A stretch of DNA of 64,000 nucleotides, from contig CM042088.1 of assembly GCA_023512835.1 (NCBI GenBank), positions 13,384,078 to 13,448,077 on the forward strand, given 5' to 3'. A program made the position numbers and the translations under genes. A model generated the notes under the pieces. That model ran no database searches and was not told the DNA's origin. It saw only the letters and a list, made by a program, of their open reading frames with translations. This document shows positions 1-11,153 of this stretch, one piece after another. Position 1 is the first letter of the stretch. Each line of letters begins with the position of its first letter. The stretch comes from Taxillus chinensis. Taxonomy: Eukaryota; Streptophyta; Magnoliopsida; Santalales; Loranthaceae.

Positions 1-609
1 GTATTTAGCTGAAGTATGTCTTTCATCTGAGCGTCAAACTACAATGGCTGAAATGTGGCAATAAGATTGGTAAGGCAGCCTACCCTTTGGATTGGCTTCT
101 TGTTGAGATAGTGGGTGTGTCCGTATATATTAACCATATATCTCTTAATTCTATTATTCTTCCCAGCAATTCTTTGATAACTTAGGCATATTGAAAGCTT
201 TTCAAAGTGGTTTTACTTACCAATAGTTATACAATATATAAATAAAATCATTCTAATTATAAGAATAACTTTTCTTCTTTTTTCCTCTACCAACAGCTTG
301 TTTGACTTCCTATGAATAGTAGTACTTCTCCAAACACTACTATGTAGATGCTTTCATCAATGTCTCATTTGATTTGTTTTAGTGTATTAGAAATGATTGT
401 AGAACAGAACAATCAATTTACATGAATTTCATTTCAACCCCCACCCATCTTCCACATTAGGGATTGTCACTCAATTTTCAAATGAGAATGACCGAGATTT
501 GATATGCTTGATAATTTCTAAAAGTTCATGAATTAATTTACACAATGACAACTCATGTTTGTGCTTTTCCAAATTTCAACAATAATTGCTGCTGGTATTT
601 TAAATACAG
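1..609. other. Non-coding DNA upstream of a host exon, probably intron
   Basis: No open frame of useful length is seen on either strand. The stretch is AT-rich with pyrimidine tracts. It ends in an acceptor-like aaatacag at 602-609, directly before the long open exon that follows. It is probably the intron before that exon. An earlier exon could lie in the first 100 bases, but I could not support one. Confidence 0.4.
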
Positions 610-1326
610 TCCATGACAAGGGTCAGGTTCGGTGCAAAAATGATGGGGTTAGTGGAAGTGTATCTCTTCTTCCAGCTCAGAATTCAAATTGCAGGTCTAC
701 TCGAACTCAAAGTAGGAGCAAACTCATGTTAGATATTGAAGTTAAGCAACCTCTGCCTGTTGCTCCTTCAATCCAAGAGCAGCATTTGGGAAACAGGTTT
801 CATCTCAGTCCTCTTGGAGCATGTGCCGCTCTTGCTTCATTCCAGTCAACATCATCAACACCTCTACGTCTTGATTTTTCTGTCTGTCATGAAGGGGAGC
901 CTATTACACTAGAGACTGATAATGTTGCACTTAGTGAGAGTGGTAAACCATCTGTGAACACAGTGATAGATGGCAGAGGTAAGAAGACTATCAGAGAAAA
1001 GATGAAATCTGTTTCACCAACCAGTGTGAGAAGGTCAACACGAAAAGCCGTACTCGAACAAAAAGGGATTTCTACCGCAAGTATGAGAGAAGTCCCTGAT
1101 CATGCTAGTGTCGCAGTTAGTGGAAGAGAGGTACCGGATCCACAACTTGATGAGATTAATGCTAACCATGCTGAGGAGATGACTAAGAAACGGAAATTGT
1201 CCAATATGGTCAAAAACTCCCAGACATATGAAGGTTATGTAAGTGATGAAAGTAACCTCGACAACAACGAGGTGACTGAGAAGCATAAATTGTCCAGCAC
1301 TGGCCAAGGCACCCAGAAATCTAAAG
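610..1326 (+). CDS. Penultimate coding exon of an unrecognised host gene
   Basis: About 239 codons are open between an AG acceptor at 608-609 and a GT donor at 1327. The product is rich in Ser, Thr, Lys and Arg with no hydrophobic segment, so it looks soluble and disordered. It has short basic patches (STRTQSRSK, RRSTRK, KKRKLS) that could act as nuclear localisation or DNA/RNA contact sites; this is inference only. The frame runs past the donor for only a few codons. The next acceptor at 1572 restores the frame exactly, which supports real splicing. The gene begins upstream of the window. I do not recognise the family and assign no function. Its codon use and lack of internal stops contrast with the decayed mobile elements that follow. 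Confidence 0.65.
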
Positions 1327-1572
1327 GTTATTATTAAATGAATTCCTGGGTCTCTTTTCTGTTGTTTCTTTCCTCATAAATGCATGTGATTGTTTTTTAA
1401 ATATTTTAGTCTTCTCTCTTCCCAACTATTGTAGCATCTGTATCTTTGTGATGCTTCTTAATCTGAAGGATTATACGCAAGCTCTCACACAAAATGTTAT
1501 GATTATTATGCCTGTTGAATATCTCATTCCAAGCTTTTCCAAATGACTAATGTCAACATTCATATTTTGCAG

Positions 1573-1685
1573 GCAAAGTTTCAGGTACTAGTAACTGTAG
1601 AAAACAGGAGAAAACATCACCGTCTACTAAGAAACAACAATTACGTTTTTCTCCCAGGCTTAGGCTTCTCTCTCAGACTCGCTAA
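1573..1685 (+). CDS. Last coding exon of the same host gene
   Basis: The exon follows the acceptor tattttgcag, which ends at 1572. The single base left over at 1326 plus gc at 1573-1574 makes a Gly codon. The frame then stays open for 37 codons to TAA at 1683-1685. The tail is basic (KKQQLRFSPRLRLLSQTR) and looks like a true C-terminus. A GTAAG donor-like site at about 1710, just after the stop, leaves open a spliced 3' UTR. The in-phase join is the main evidence that 610-1326 and this exon belong to one gene. Confidence 0.65.
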
Positions 1686-2160
1686 CAAAACCTCTCAAAG
1701 TCCAGTGAACTTGTAAGACTATGAGCTCATTGTCTACTTTTTTTCATTAACCCTAAAAAGTGACAAATTCATATAGTTAAATATGATCATGAATGGAGTT
1801 TTACAAGGGAAGGCTTAGATTTTCCAGGGAACCATTATCATTTATCAGTATCTCTTTTGAGGTATATTAGAAGAGTGGCGTATAGGAGGATCATCAAAAC
1901 CTTTATTTTTTACTTTCTAATGTGGTTTTATAGTTATTGTTTATGCATTAGAGCCCTAAATAAATCAAATGGAGTAGAATAATGAGGTATTTACATTTGT
2001 TCATTCAATTTTGTAATTTAAGTTAGATTTTTCATTTCATTCGTTATTGTTTACAAGCACCTCATGAACATATACTTATGAATATGTTTACTCATGTTGG
2101 AAACTATATGACCACATTATTCATTGGACGATAAAATATATTTGACATAACAAATCATAT
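1686..2160. other. 3' flank or 3'-UTR intron of the host gene
   Basis: AT-rich DNA without coding potential. A GTAAGACT donor-like site lies near 1710. No polyadenylation signal can be singled out with confidence because many AATAAA-like strings occur by composition. Confidence 0.35.
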
Positions 2161-2163
2161 TAA

Positions 2164-2524
2164 GAGCATTCATTATAGTCTATAGACTCTCTACTTGTGT
2201 TTTTTGGTTGGTTTGAAGAGTTAATTTATCAAAAATGTCTTAAAATTATAATTTTTCAAATTTTCTATTATAATCAAAATTTTAACAAAATAAATAACTT
2301 TTTAAATTTAATCAAATACTATTTATTTTATATTTATTAAAATATTATATTTTCTCTCATTATATTTATTTTTTTAGTTTTTTATTCTATTTTTACATTT
2401 ACTTCTTCGTTTAAAAGAATAAAAGAATATTTAAAAAGTAATATTGTAATTGATAAATGGTTAAAATAGAAATACTAAAAAGTGTGCTTGGATTTTTTAA
2501 ATAGAAAAAATATAGTGAATGCTT
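2164..2524. mobile_element. MITE, Tourist/PIF-Harbinger type
   Basis: A 361-bp non-coding, very AT-rich element. Its ends are near-perfect inverted repeats: gagcattcattata at 2164 and, on the other strand, aagcattcactata from 2524. Both sides carry the trinucleotide taa (2161-2163 and 2525-2527), the 3-bp target duplication usual for Tourist-like elements of the PIF/Harbinger group. No transposase is encoded. Confidence 0.65.
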
Positions 2525-2639
2525 TAATACTCAAAATATTCAAAATCTTACATTCTCGCATTTTAATTTCATCATTCAAATGAAAAAAATCACACCAATC
2601 ATTGCCTTTCATTTACAGCATTCTAAAAAAAGTTATAAC

Positions 2640-2893
2640 TCTAAAGTAAAATTTTTTGATAAGACAATTTAATAGCAAATTTAAATAAGACAATCTAACT
2701 CTAAAGTAATTAGATAGGTTTAGAATATTTGATGTCTATATTAATAGCAAATTTTGTAAATTAAGTAATTATCTAGGTTTATGATATTTAGAATATTTAA
2801 TTGAGATTTGGTCAACAACTTAATATCTTGTGCAAGTGTATGTATATGTTATTCTTATTTAATCAAAGACAAATCATTTTCTATTAGTTTCTA
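2640..2893 (+). repeat. 5' LTR of the old Copia element
   Basis: Shares blocks with 8598-8840, for example attaagtaattatctag against attaagtaattagctag, and the end block ttattcttatt followed by aaatcatt. The left boundary is approximate. The primer site follows directly. Confidence 0.55.
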
Positions 2894-2895
2894 TA

Positions 2896-2907
2896 TGGTA
2901 TCAAAGC
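2896..2907 (+). promoter_or_regulatory. Primer binding site (tRNA-iMet type)
   Basis: tggtatcaaagc matches the 3' end of plant initiator Met tRNA except at one base. It lies two bases after the 5' LTR, the usual Copia position. Confidence 0.6.
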
Positions 2908-2983
2908 AATTACGTTTCTGACTTGTTTTCTTTTTCATCATTTTTTTCCTATTCACTTACTCTCTTTTTCTCTTTTTACCTTA

Positions 2984-3660
2984 ATGGCTTCCACTGAATT
3001 CTCTACAACTTCTCATACCACTATTCAAAATATCTAAGACCCAACCAATCCTTTTGTGTCCTCTTGTTACCTTACAAACATTGTAAAATTGACTGCTAGT
3101 AGATATATATTACGTGGAGCTTCTAACTCCGAAGTCTATTAGAAAGATATGATCTCTTTGGTTTTCTTGGTGGTTTTCATCCCAGTCCTCCACCAGCCAT
3201 CACTGCCAATGACAACTTCATTCCAAATCAAGTCCCTATAACATGGAAGCACTAGGATGGTCTAATCTTTTTAGTGCTATCCTTGATACAGTCTCTTTAT
3301 CCATCCAACCTCTTCTTGCCCGCATCACTACATCTCAAGAGGCTTGGGCGACATTGTATAATACTCATGCCAAACTATCCTGTCTTGTGGTCACATTAGA
3401 CAAATCAATGAGCAATTGAAGAAATCTCTAAATATATGTAACTTATTAAGAATAAGGTGGTTGAACATGCCCTTCCTAGAAAACTTGTTGATATAGAAAA
3501 TTTTATTGACCATATTCTTGTTGGCTTTGATGAAGAATACAAAAGAATTGTTGATATGGTTAATGCTCGTGAAAGGCCAATCTTCTTTGATGAAATTCAT
3601 GAAAAACTCATCAACAAGAAAACGTCTCTCTAATAACCACATGCACCACTATCATTTTTC
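2984..3660 (+). pseudogene. gag: gag remnant of the old Copia element
   Basis: Starts at an ATG at 2984 (MASTEFSTTS). It has Copia gag-like pieces such as LTNIVKLTASRY and, near the end, a stretch reading FDEEYKRIVDMVNARER then FFDEIHEKLINKK, matching the usual end of the UBN2-type gag domain. Several stops and frameshifts interrupt it. It would have formed the nucleocapsid-like particle; it cannot be expressed as a whole protein now. Confidence 0.6.
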
Positions 3661-5300
3661 CTAGCTATAGCAAACCATGTTAGTCAAGGCAATACTTGAC
3701 CTTAGTGTCCTTTCTTGCCCGGTATTCACCACTAAGGACAAGAATTAAATGCTTTGCGTAATGATTGACCTAACATTCATATCTTCGACATTGCTAAGGA
3801 TGTGGTGCTCAAAGACATAATGTCAAAAGGATGCCCGCTCTATCGAGTTGTCAATACTCATTCCTCATCCACTTCATCGGAAACTCACCTACCGGCTCCA
3901 CATCCTGCTTCTCCATGACAACCATGTGTCCATGTTGCATCTTTTGAGAATACCGACACTCTAACATGGCTGCTTGATAGTTGGGCATTGTACCATATTA
4001 CCATTGATTTAAATAATCTTTAACTTCATACTCCTTATGTAGGGTTTGATGATATTATGATTCGCAATGATGAGGGTTTTCATATTACCCACACCACCTT
4101 TTACTTGCAACTTTAATTTACATAATATCCAAAATAAGAAGAAACTATTTTTATCTATTAACTTTGTAATTCTAATCATGTTTCTATTAAATTTTTACCA
4201 CTGTCTTTAATGTTAAGAATCTAAGCACAAGGGCAATTCTTTTGACAGGAAAAACTAAAGATGTCTATGAGTAGCCAACCTCGTCTCTAATCTTGTCTTT
4301 CTTCACTTGTTTTTTCTAGTATCAATACCACTTCCTTTAAATGACTCTCCAAATTAGGCCATTCATAATCACCTACTCTTTATTATATTATGTTAACATT
4401 TTTTTCCCTTATTCTATATCAGAAAACTCTCATTGTAATGTGTTTTTCATTAATAAATGCCACAAGCTTCCTTTCTCTACATCAATAATCACTTCATTTC
4501 ATCCATTACAAATCATTTTTTCAGATTTTTGGACCTCCTTCATTCTTTCTATGGATGACTTAAAGTATTGTGTTATTTTGTAGATCATTTTACACGTTAT
4601 GTCTGGTATTACCCTTATAGATGAAATCTCATGTCTAAGATGTATTCATTTGTTTCAAAGCACTAGTAGAAAATCACTCCAAACACTCCATTATCACCTT
4701 TTACTCTCACAATGGTGGGGAATATCAAGCATTTGATCAATTCTTATATTCTTTCATGGAATTTCTCATCTCACCTCTCCCTCACATACTCCTGAACATA
4801 ATGGTCTCTTTGAACGCCGACATCGACACATTGTTGAAAGTGGCTTTTCTTTACTCACTTATGCTTCCTTTTTGCTTATAAGTTGGAATTATGCCTTCAC
4901 AATCGTAGTGTATCTTATTAATCCCATGTCCACACTCATTCTCTCCGTTTCCTATCCATATGAGCTCCTTTTCTATTCTCCATCAATCAAATTGCACAAA
5001 CTTCATATCATTGGTTGCATATGTTATTTATGGCTTTGTCCCTATTCTAGTCATAAACTCGATTCTCGATTCATCTTGTGTGTTTATCGAATAGTCTCTT
5101 ACCCAGAGTGGATATCTTTGTCTTGATCCATCCACTTCCAAAATATACACATCCCGTCATGTCAAATGTGTGGAATCTATCTTTCATTTCAAATTAATTT
5201 ACAATGATATTAATTGTCCAAGACCACAAATACTCTCAAATAAGTTTTTGTCTGCATCCTTTCTTTCCACCTAGGTTGCATCACTCAATGAAACCTCTAT
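3661..5300 (+). pseudogene. pol: Protease and integrase remnant of the old Copia element
   Basis: The protease core is visible near 3965 (WLLDSWALYHIT, where WLLDSGAS is normal). Integrase pieces follow: VDHFTRYVWYYP near 4570, then YSHNGGEY near 4695. In that motif the second catalytic Asp (normally SDNGGEY) reads His. PHTPEHNGLFERRHRHIVES near 4780 keeps the region of the catalytic Glu. Further pieces resemble the end of the integrase core. The frame is broken repeatedly, so the gene is dead. Confidence 0.6.
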
Positions 5301-5529
5301 AACCTCGCCCCCAAGCTTGTATCCCTCTCACACCCAATCTCTTGTTGACCACCGTATCTCCTTTGAATCTAGGCTTTCTCTTAGTTAAACTTCAATTGAC
5401 CAAGCCATACTATCCAATTGCTTAGACAATTACGCCAAAATAGCCATCAACCCTCCCAATTCCCCCTCTACTTTCGTACCCTTCCCCAGACATCTGTTAT
5501 CCAACCCCACTCACCAACACCCATCCTAT

Positions 5530-6547
5530 GACCACTTGTGTTAACAATGAAATTCACAAATCTATCTACATAATGACTCTATTGATAGGTATAAAGCATG
5601 ACTTATTGCTAAATGATTGAATCAATGTCCTAGTGTTGATTATTATGCCACATTTAATTCGGTTATTAAAACTACCATTGTTTGCTTGGTCCTTAGTCTT
5701 GTTGTTAGTCAAGTGTGGGCTCTTTGTTAACTTAATGTCAACAATGCCTTTCTTCAAGGTCCTCTCTAAAGACATTTTTATGGCCCAATCATCAGGCTTT
5801 CTTGATCGTATAATGCAACACGTCTATAAGTTATACAAGGCTATATATGGTCTCAAATAAGCCCTACAGGCCTAGTACCATGAGTTACTTTAATTTCTTA
5901 TAGCATTTGGGCTTACAAACTCTCATTTGGACACCCCACTTGTTGCTTTCAACTCCAACCGTAATCTTATTTATTTGCTTATGTATGTTGATGACATAAT
6001 TGTTAGAGGATGTAATGTCACTATAATTTAGCGATTTATTACTCTTGGCAATAGATTCTATATCAAAGATCTTGTTGATTTGATATACTTTCTGGGTGTT
6101 GAAGTTCTCAATACTTTTATTGGTTTACTTTTTTCTTAATGGAAATCATCAAAGATCTTCTTAGTCACAAAAATATGATAGATGTCAAATTTTTAACTAC
6201 TCCACTCGCCACTGAGTCATCACTTTCAATTTTTTTGTTACTGCTTTGATGGATTTTTTTGATATAGAACCGTCGTTGATAATCTCCAATACTTTGCCTC
6301 ACTCGCTTTGATATTGTATATATTGTTAATTAGTTGTCTTAGTTTATTCATTAACTTACTGTTGATTATTGGAATGTTGTTAAGTGCTTGTTTCATTTTT
6401 GGTAGTGCTGATCATGGCTTTATTTTGCATCATGATAGCTTTTTATCTCTTCATTCCTTCTTTAGTGCTGTTTGGGACAGTAATAAGCATGACTATGCTT
6501 CCACCGGTGCTTATACTGTTTATTTTGGTTGCAATTTCATATCTTGT
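5530..6547 (+). pseudogene. pol: Reverse transcriptase and start of RNase H, old Copia element
   Basis: Copia RT motifs survive in shifted frames: NAFLQG near 5740, KAIYGLK near 5845, and LMYVDDIIV near 5975-6000, which holds the two catalytic Asp residues. The connection and RNase H region follow (about 6400-6545) with DHGFILHHDS, WDSNKHDYASTGAY and GCNFIS. It breaks off at about 6547, where foreign DNA begins, and resumes at 7795. Confidence 0.7.
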
Positions 6548-7794
6548 GTCATCACTCGTTTTTGTCTAGGCTCATTGTTGGTTTTTTGGAACTCGGTAGG
6601 ATAATGCAGTTACTGAGTCATCGTTGCACAATATCTCACAACCAAAAAAACATATTTGATAACTCAGTATAAAAAGCTGTCACCATCAATTATGGTAAAG
6701 GTTTGATTGATCACCTAAAACGGTTTACGGTTTCAAAGAAAAAGGTGTGGGAGTCAAAAGTACAAGAAAAGGAAAAGAGCTCTCGGCCCTGCTCAAAACT
6801 GATACCTAATCTTAGTTTAGGAGAGTGGTTAATGATCAACTCATGCATGAGAAAAGAGGGTACAACTGATTAAATGTCGCTTTGAAGTTCCCAAAAGTTA
6901 AGGTGCACTGTTGATGGAGAGTGGTTAATTTTAGAGGCTTCACAATTTTTCAACATGAAAAATGACATCTCAAGTTTTTCAAATTTCCAAGCATGGACAA
7001 TGGCATTCTGAGGCTCTGATTGGAGTTAAGAAGGGACAAATTTGAGTTCCCAATACCAAATTTTGAAGAAAGCCCTAATTTCAGAAGCTTTTTAAAACTT
7101 GGAGGAGCTTGCAAAACTCGTATAAGTCACGAACCTTAGAGGAGTCATTAAACTCGAAGGAGTTGGCGATGCTTGGAGAAATTGGCAATACCTAGAGAAA
7201 TTGGTGATATTAGGAGTCTACTCCTTAGAGGAGGATCCACTCATCGGAGGGAGGTTCGCTCTTTAAAGAGAGGTCCTCTCATTAGATGGAGGCTCATTCA
7301 TCAGATGGAAGTCCACTCATCAGAGGAGCTCATGATACTCGAAGGAGTTCGATCTTCAGAGGGAGGTCCACTAATTGGATGGACACTTGTGAAGCTTAAA
7401 GAAAACTAGTGGTACTCTGAGGTTTTTTTTATAAAAACTTTTAATTATTGTTTTGTGCCTCTCTAGGATATCTAAATATGACATTTTTGTGAGGATAATT
7501 TGGAAATACCAACTCTCTACCATGGTGATGTTATGGAAAAATTGACATAATCACATTTTTGGCCCTTTGGCCAAGGGTGAGTTTGATCTTTTGGGTTGAT
7601 ATTATTTTATCCATAACTTTTTTATTTCTATTCAGAATTGAGTGCAATCAATTGTGTTGGTTTTCGAATTTTTTTTCTATCACTTGAAATTGGCTGAGGC
7701 ACTTTAAAGTCTTATAGGAGTGGTTTTCAATTTTGAGCTTTCTTTGCTAAGCATGATTGTGTAGTCAACTGAGATGAAATGAGGTCTAATATGT
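6548..7794. mobile_element. Uncharacterised insertion in the old Copia RNase H
   Basis: The Copia reading ends at GCNFIS (about 6547) and resumes at KKQCMVAHSS (about 7795), adjacent parts of a normal RNase H, so about 1.25 kb was inserted. The insert shows no coding domain. It includes a stretch of short imperfect repeats around ggaggtccactcatcaga (about 7225-7385) that gives a spurious open frame. I could not identify terminal repeats or a target duplication. It may be a degraded LTR or a non-autonomous element. Confidence 0.45.
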
Positions 7795-8014
7795 TCGTTC
7801 TTAAAGAAACAATGTATGGTTGCCCATTCGTCCATTGAAGTTGAATATTGTGTTGTCGCTACTAGAGTTGCTGAGTTATGTTGGATTTGTTCTCTTCTAA
7901 CTAAACATGGCATGTCTTTCTAAAGTTGAGTCATTTGTTATGACAACATTGCTGCAAGTCATCTTTGTTCCATACGAATTTTTCTTTAACAAATGAAGTT
8001 GTTGCAACTGATTA
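7795..8014 (+). pseudogene. pol: RNase H, second piece, old Copia element
   Basis: Reads KKQCMVAHSSIEVEYC then VAELCWICSLLTKHGM and VICYDNIAASHL, the usual Copia RNase H region of AEYRA, W and CDN motifs, with two stops. The TRIM insertion at 8015 interrupts it within a stretch corresponding to the conserved HHHFIR region. Confidence 0.65.
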
Positions 8015-8443
8015 TGTAACAGCTCAAGTTACTCGTAGCTTGATATTGTTTGGTTCGGGATCTAATCTCAATTTCTGGTTTTGTTTTTGTAGGGCCGCAG
8101 CCCTTAAAAGGCCTTGTGTTAGGAGAGGTATCTACGTTTTCTTAAGAGCACGCTTTGTTTTTCCGCTTCAACCATTGTGGAATATTACATTCACCCTCCT
8201 TAGAGGCCTATTGTCATTGCTGGCACACTCAACCTGAGCTCTAGCTCTGGCTCTGGCTCTGATACTATTTGTAACAGCTCAAGTCACCCGTAGTTTAATA
8301 TTGTCCGGTTCAAGGCTCAATTTTAATTTACGATTTTGTTTTTTGGGGTTATAGCCCCCAAAAAGCTTCATAATTGGAGAGGTATCTATGTCTCCTTAAG
8401 AGCACGATTCGTTCTTTTGCTTCAGCCAATGTGAGATATTATA
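8015..8443 (-). mobile_element. TRIM (short non-autonomous LTR element), inverted
   Basis: Two LTRs of about 175 bp (8015-8189 and 8270-8443), each running from tgtaacagctcaag to a taca/tata end, flank an 80-bp interior. Read on the minus strand, the base run just inside one LTR is aatagtatcagagc, a tRNA-iMet primer site, so the element points left. The flanks gatta (8010-8014) and gatga (8444-8448) match at four of five bases, consistent with a mutated target duplication. No coding capacity. The same family occurs intact at 14634-15044. It splits the Copia RNase H, so it is younger than that element. Confidence 0.75.
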
Positions 8444-8597
8444 GATGATCAAATGCAAAGCGAAACTTTACGTGTCACTCATACGTTCTCAATTGATCAA
8501 TTGGCCGATGTCTTGACTAAGTCTCTTTCACGTATTTGCTATCAAATGTTGAAGATTAAGATTAGACTTTTTGATCGAGCTCAATCTTGAGGGGGCA
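8444..8597 (+). pseudogene. pol: RNase H C-terminus and polypurine tract, old Copia element
   Basis: Resumes as DDQMQSETLRVTHTFS then DQLADVLTKSL, the classic Copia C-terminal motif. It ends at a TGA near 8589, inside ttgagggggca (8588-8597), the likely polypurine tract before the 3' LTR. Confidence 0.65.
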
Positions 8598-8840
8598 TAT
8601 TAGAGAATTAATTTCTTATGTAATTATTTCATTCATTATATATTTGTGTTATCTATGTATTAATAGTGAATTTCATAGATTAAGTAATTAGCTAGATTTA
8701 AAATATTTAAAATATTTGATCATGTATTAATAGCAAATTTATTTAAATTTGATCAGATTAATATTTTATAGGAGTGCATATACCTTATTCTTATTCAATT
8801 AAATACAAATCATTATCTATTCTATCTGTTTATATAGTTT
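8598..8840 (+). repeat. 3' LTR of the old Copia element
   Basis: Follows the polypurine tract, begins near tattagagaatt, and shares several blocks with 2640-2893. The right boundary is approximate, and no target duplication can be read. Confidence 0.55.
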
Positions 8841-9097
8841 TGACGGATAACATTACTTATATGGTTATACTTAATAATTTCAAATGATATATAATATCAT
8901 AATAAAATGAAAATATTACACTAAACAGCATTAATATCACTGTACAGTATTTATTAAGATGAAGGATATGTTTTCTTAACTCCTGAAAGCCATATAGTTA
9001 TTGCTTCGAATTTTTATATACATTTTTATGAAGGCAAACTTTTGATTCTTTTGGATTGATTATTGAGTAACCATTTATTTTTGGATTTGATTATAGG

Positions 9098-9610
9098 TAG
9101 CGGATCCGAAGTTCAAGAATTCAAAAAAAGAGAGCTGGATTTTTACTGTTTGGTGGAAATGCGGTTTCTTCCGGCGAGCCTTGGTTTTGAGCGAGGGGCT
9201 TTTGTGTACTCTATTGCTGTATGCATTATCCATGCTCGCCTGACTCTGCAGCGAAGCCGGTTTTATATAATTACCAGACCTTTTCATCTGCTGCACACCC
9301 TAAAATATTCTACCAAAGCTTTTAAGGAAAATAAATTACACGTCTGAGATCGATGATGGATTGGTAGGCTGTCTCAACTTTCATCATTCTTTTAGAATCG
9401 AAATCTCTATCACAAACTGTCTAGTCAGATCGTGAAACGACAGCCCGATCCTGATCCGATGGCTCCCATGGCTTCTATGATTATTGCTGGTTCAATTTTT
9501 ATGTGCTGAACGGCGTTAGTGTAGCAACATAGCGGCTGCTCAGACGATGAAATCACGAAATGCCCCGTTCAAGTCTTATTCGACAACTATACTATTAATT
9601 ACAATTACTA
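9098..9610 (+). other. Possible host exon or spliced 3' UTR
   Basis: Base composition changes from AT-rich DNA (8841-9097, nothing seen) to a more even block after gattatag, an acceptor-like site ending near 9097. One frame runs about 47 codons (ADPKFKNSKKESWIF and onward) to a stop. I recognise no family. It could be a 3'-UTR exon of the gene at 610-1685, spliced over the Copia element from a donor near 1710, or an unrelated exon. Evidence is composition and the splice-like site only. Confidence 0.3.
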
Positions 9611-9820
9611 ATAGCAATGCTTGGTACACGAGTATTAATTAATTCAAATGGAATGGAATTATTAAGGGAATAAAATTATTAAGAAAATAATAATATGATT
9701 TAAATATTTTAATAAAAAATATTTTTTGTCATTGTTTGTACAATTTCTTGGAAAATAATGAGAAAAATTATAATTCAAAATTAATTCAAAGTAATTGTTT
9801 TTAGTTTTTTTAATTGTATT
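9611..9820. other. AT-rich DNA before the second Copia element
   Basis: No coding signal. The five bases gtatt (9816-9820) directly precede the LTR and would be its target duplication, but the partner is lost because the 3' LTR is truncated. Confidence 0.4.
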
Positions 9821-10273
9821 TGTGAGTTGCCGTAAATGTGAAGACGGAAGAAAAAGGCAAGCACAAAAAAAGGCAACTGTGTTATATATATATATAGGCT
9901 GTTGTATTGTTTTGTGTAGTGCGGGAGAATAAAAAAACAAAGCGTCGAACTGCTCTCCTCCTCTCTCTTTATTTGGTTGAGCCTATCGCACGGAGTAAGG
10001 CTTTGCGCGAGGAATTTGATCTGTAATCTGTTTTGCTATGCAGTAATCTGTCTCTTTTCGTCATCTGTTCTGTTTTTCTGTAATTTGTTCTTTGTCGTCT
10101 GAATATCTAGCAATCTGAATATCTGTAATCTGTACTCCTCTATTTGATATAGTGAATTATTCTGCCGCTGCCTGTGGACGTAACCCTATTCTGGGGTGAA
10201 TCACGTAAATCTGGTGTTCTTGTTCGTGGTGTGATTTTCTGTTATTTGTTTATTTGCTCAATTATTCCTAACA
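9821..10273 (+). repeat. 5' LTR of the Tork-like Copia
   Basis: 453 bp, from tgtgagttgccg to cctaaca, with TG...CA ends. Its first 200 bases match 14360-14563 closely. An AT microsatellite (9883-9897), expanded in the 3' copy, lies where a TATA box would be expected. Confidence 0.85.
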
Positions 10274-10276
10274 AAT

Positions 10277-10288
10277 TGGTATCAGAGT
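10277..10288 (+). promoter_or_regulatory. Primer binding site (tRNA-iMet)
   Basis: tggtatcagagt begins three bases after the LTR, the standard Copia initiator-Met primer site. Confidence 0.8.
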
Positions 10289-10325
10289 TGTTGGTTTGTC
10301 TGTGGGAATCTATTCTAGAGCAAAG

Positions 10326-11153
10326 ATGTCATTACACACCATGAAGATCGATAAATTCACTGGCAAAAATAATTTCAGTCTGTGGCGTATCAAGATGTGT
10401 GCGTTGTTGAAACAGCAAGGGATATGGGCTTCGCTTGTTGAGAAACAATCAGTGATCGTAGAAGAATTTGAGTTGGCTATCATGGAGGAGAAAACTCATT
10501 CGATAATTCTGCTCTGTTTGTTAGATGAAATTATTTGTGAAGTAGCAGATGAAGAATCTGCAGCAGGTTTGTGGCTGAAGTTGGAGAGTCTTTACATGAC
10601 AAAATCTCTAACGAATAAGTTGCTTTTAAAGCAACGTCTGTTCTCTCTCCGAATGGATGAAAGTAAATCCTTAATAGACCACCTTGATGATTTGAATTCA
10701 ATTTTGATGGATTTGCGGAATGTGGATGTCAAAATTGATGATGAGGACGCAGCCCTTATATTATTTGTTTCTTTACCTCCTTCGTATGAGAATTTTGTGA
10801 ATTCATTTGTTGTTGGAAAAGAAACAATCAGTCTGGAAGAAGTCAGGTCAGCACTCCATATGCGTGAGCTTCGTCACAAGGCTTCAGGAACTAGTTCTGA
10901 TAATTCTAGTGGCCTGGTTGTGATGAATTCTGAGAAATTCAGGGGTCGTCAGTTGCATAAGAATAACAACAGACACAAAGGCAGAGGAAGATCCAAATAG
11001 AGGGACTATTATATCAATCCCATAGATATTTGCAACTATTGTAAGGAATGTGGACATTGGAAAAATTAGTGTCTGAAGAAGCAAGCAAGAGAGAAAAATG
11101 CAAAAGAAAAGGTTGCAGCTGTAGCAGAAACAGATAACTCATCTGAACCTGAT
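10326..11153 (+). pseudogene. gag: gag of the Tork-like Copia, with zinc knuckle
   Basis: Starts at ATG 10326 (MSLHTMKIDKFTGKN), following the primer site. An open stretch of 224 codons covers the UBN2-type gag domain (LWLKLESLYMTKSL, SLIDHLDDLNSI, LPPSYENF). TAG at 10998-11000 ends it. The same frame then continues to a CCHC zinc knuckle, CNYCKECGHWKN, followed by a second TAG just before the last Cys. Both stops sit where Gln or Trp is likely. Gag packages the RNA and interacts with pol. The longer upstream reading begins at a TTG, so the ATG at 10326 is preferred. Confidence 0.8.

Larger units (their letters stand above)
2640..8840 (+). mobile_element. Old, degenerate Copia LTR retrotransposon
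   Basis: Two diverged short LTRs (about 2640-2893 and 8598-8840) flank a primer site, gag, protease, integrase, RT and RNase H remnants in Copia order. All frames are broken many times, and LTR similarity is patchy, so the copy is ancient. Two later insertions interrupt its RNase H: an uncharacterised block at about 6548-7794 and an inverted TRIM at 8015-8443. The element may sit in a host intron if 9098-9610 belongs to the gene at the left edge. Confidence 0.75.

Noticed and set aside
3300..3345. A catcactac string as the left terminus of the CACTA element
   Set aside because: It lies inside the gag region of the old Copia, lacks the following A-rich subterminal motifs, and is far from the right end.
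7173..7409. A 78-residue open frame
   Set aside because: It is produced by short imperfect repeats, with no domain and no conserved start context.
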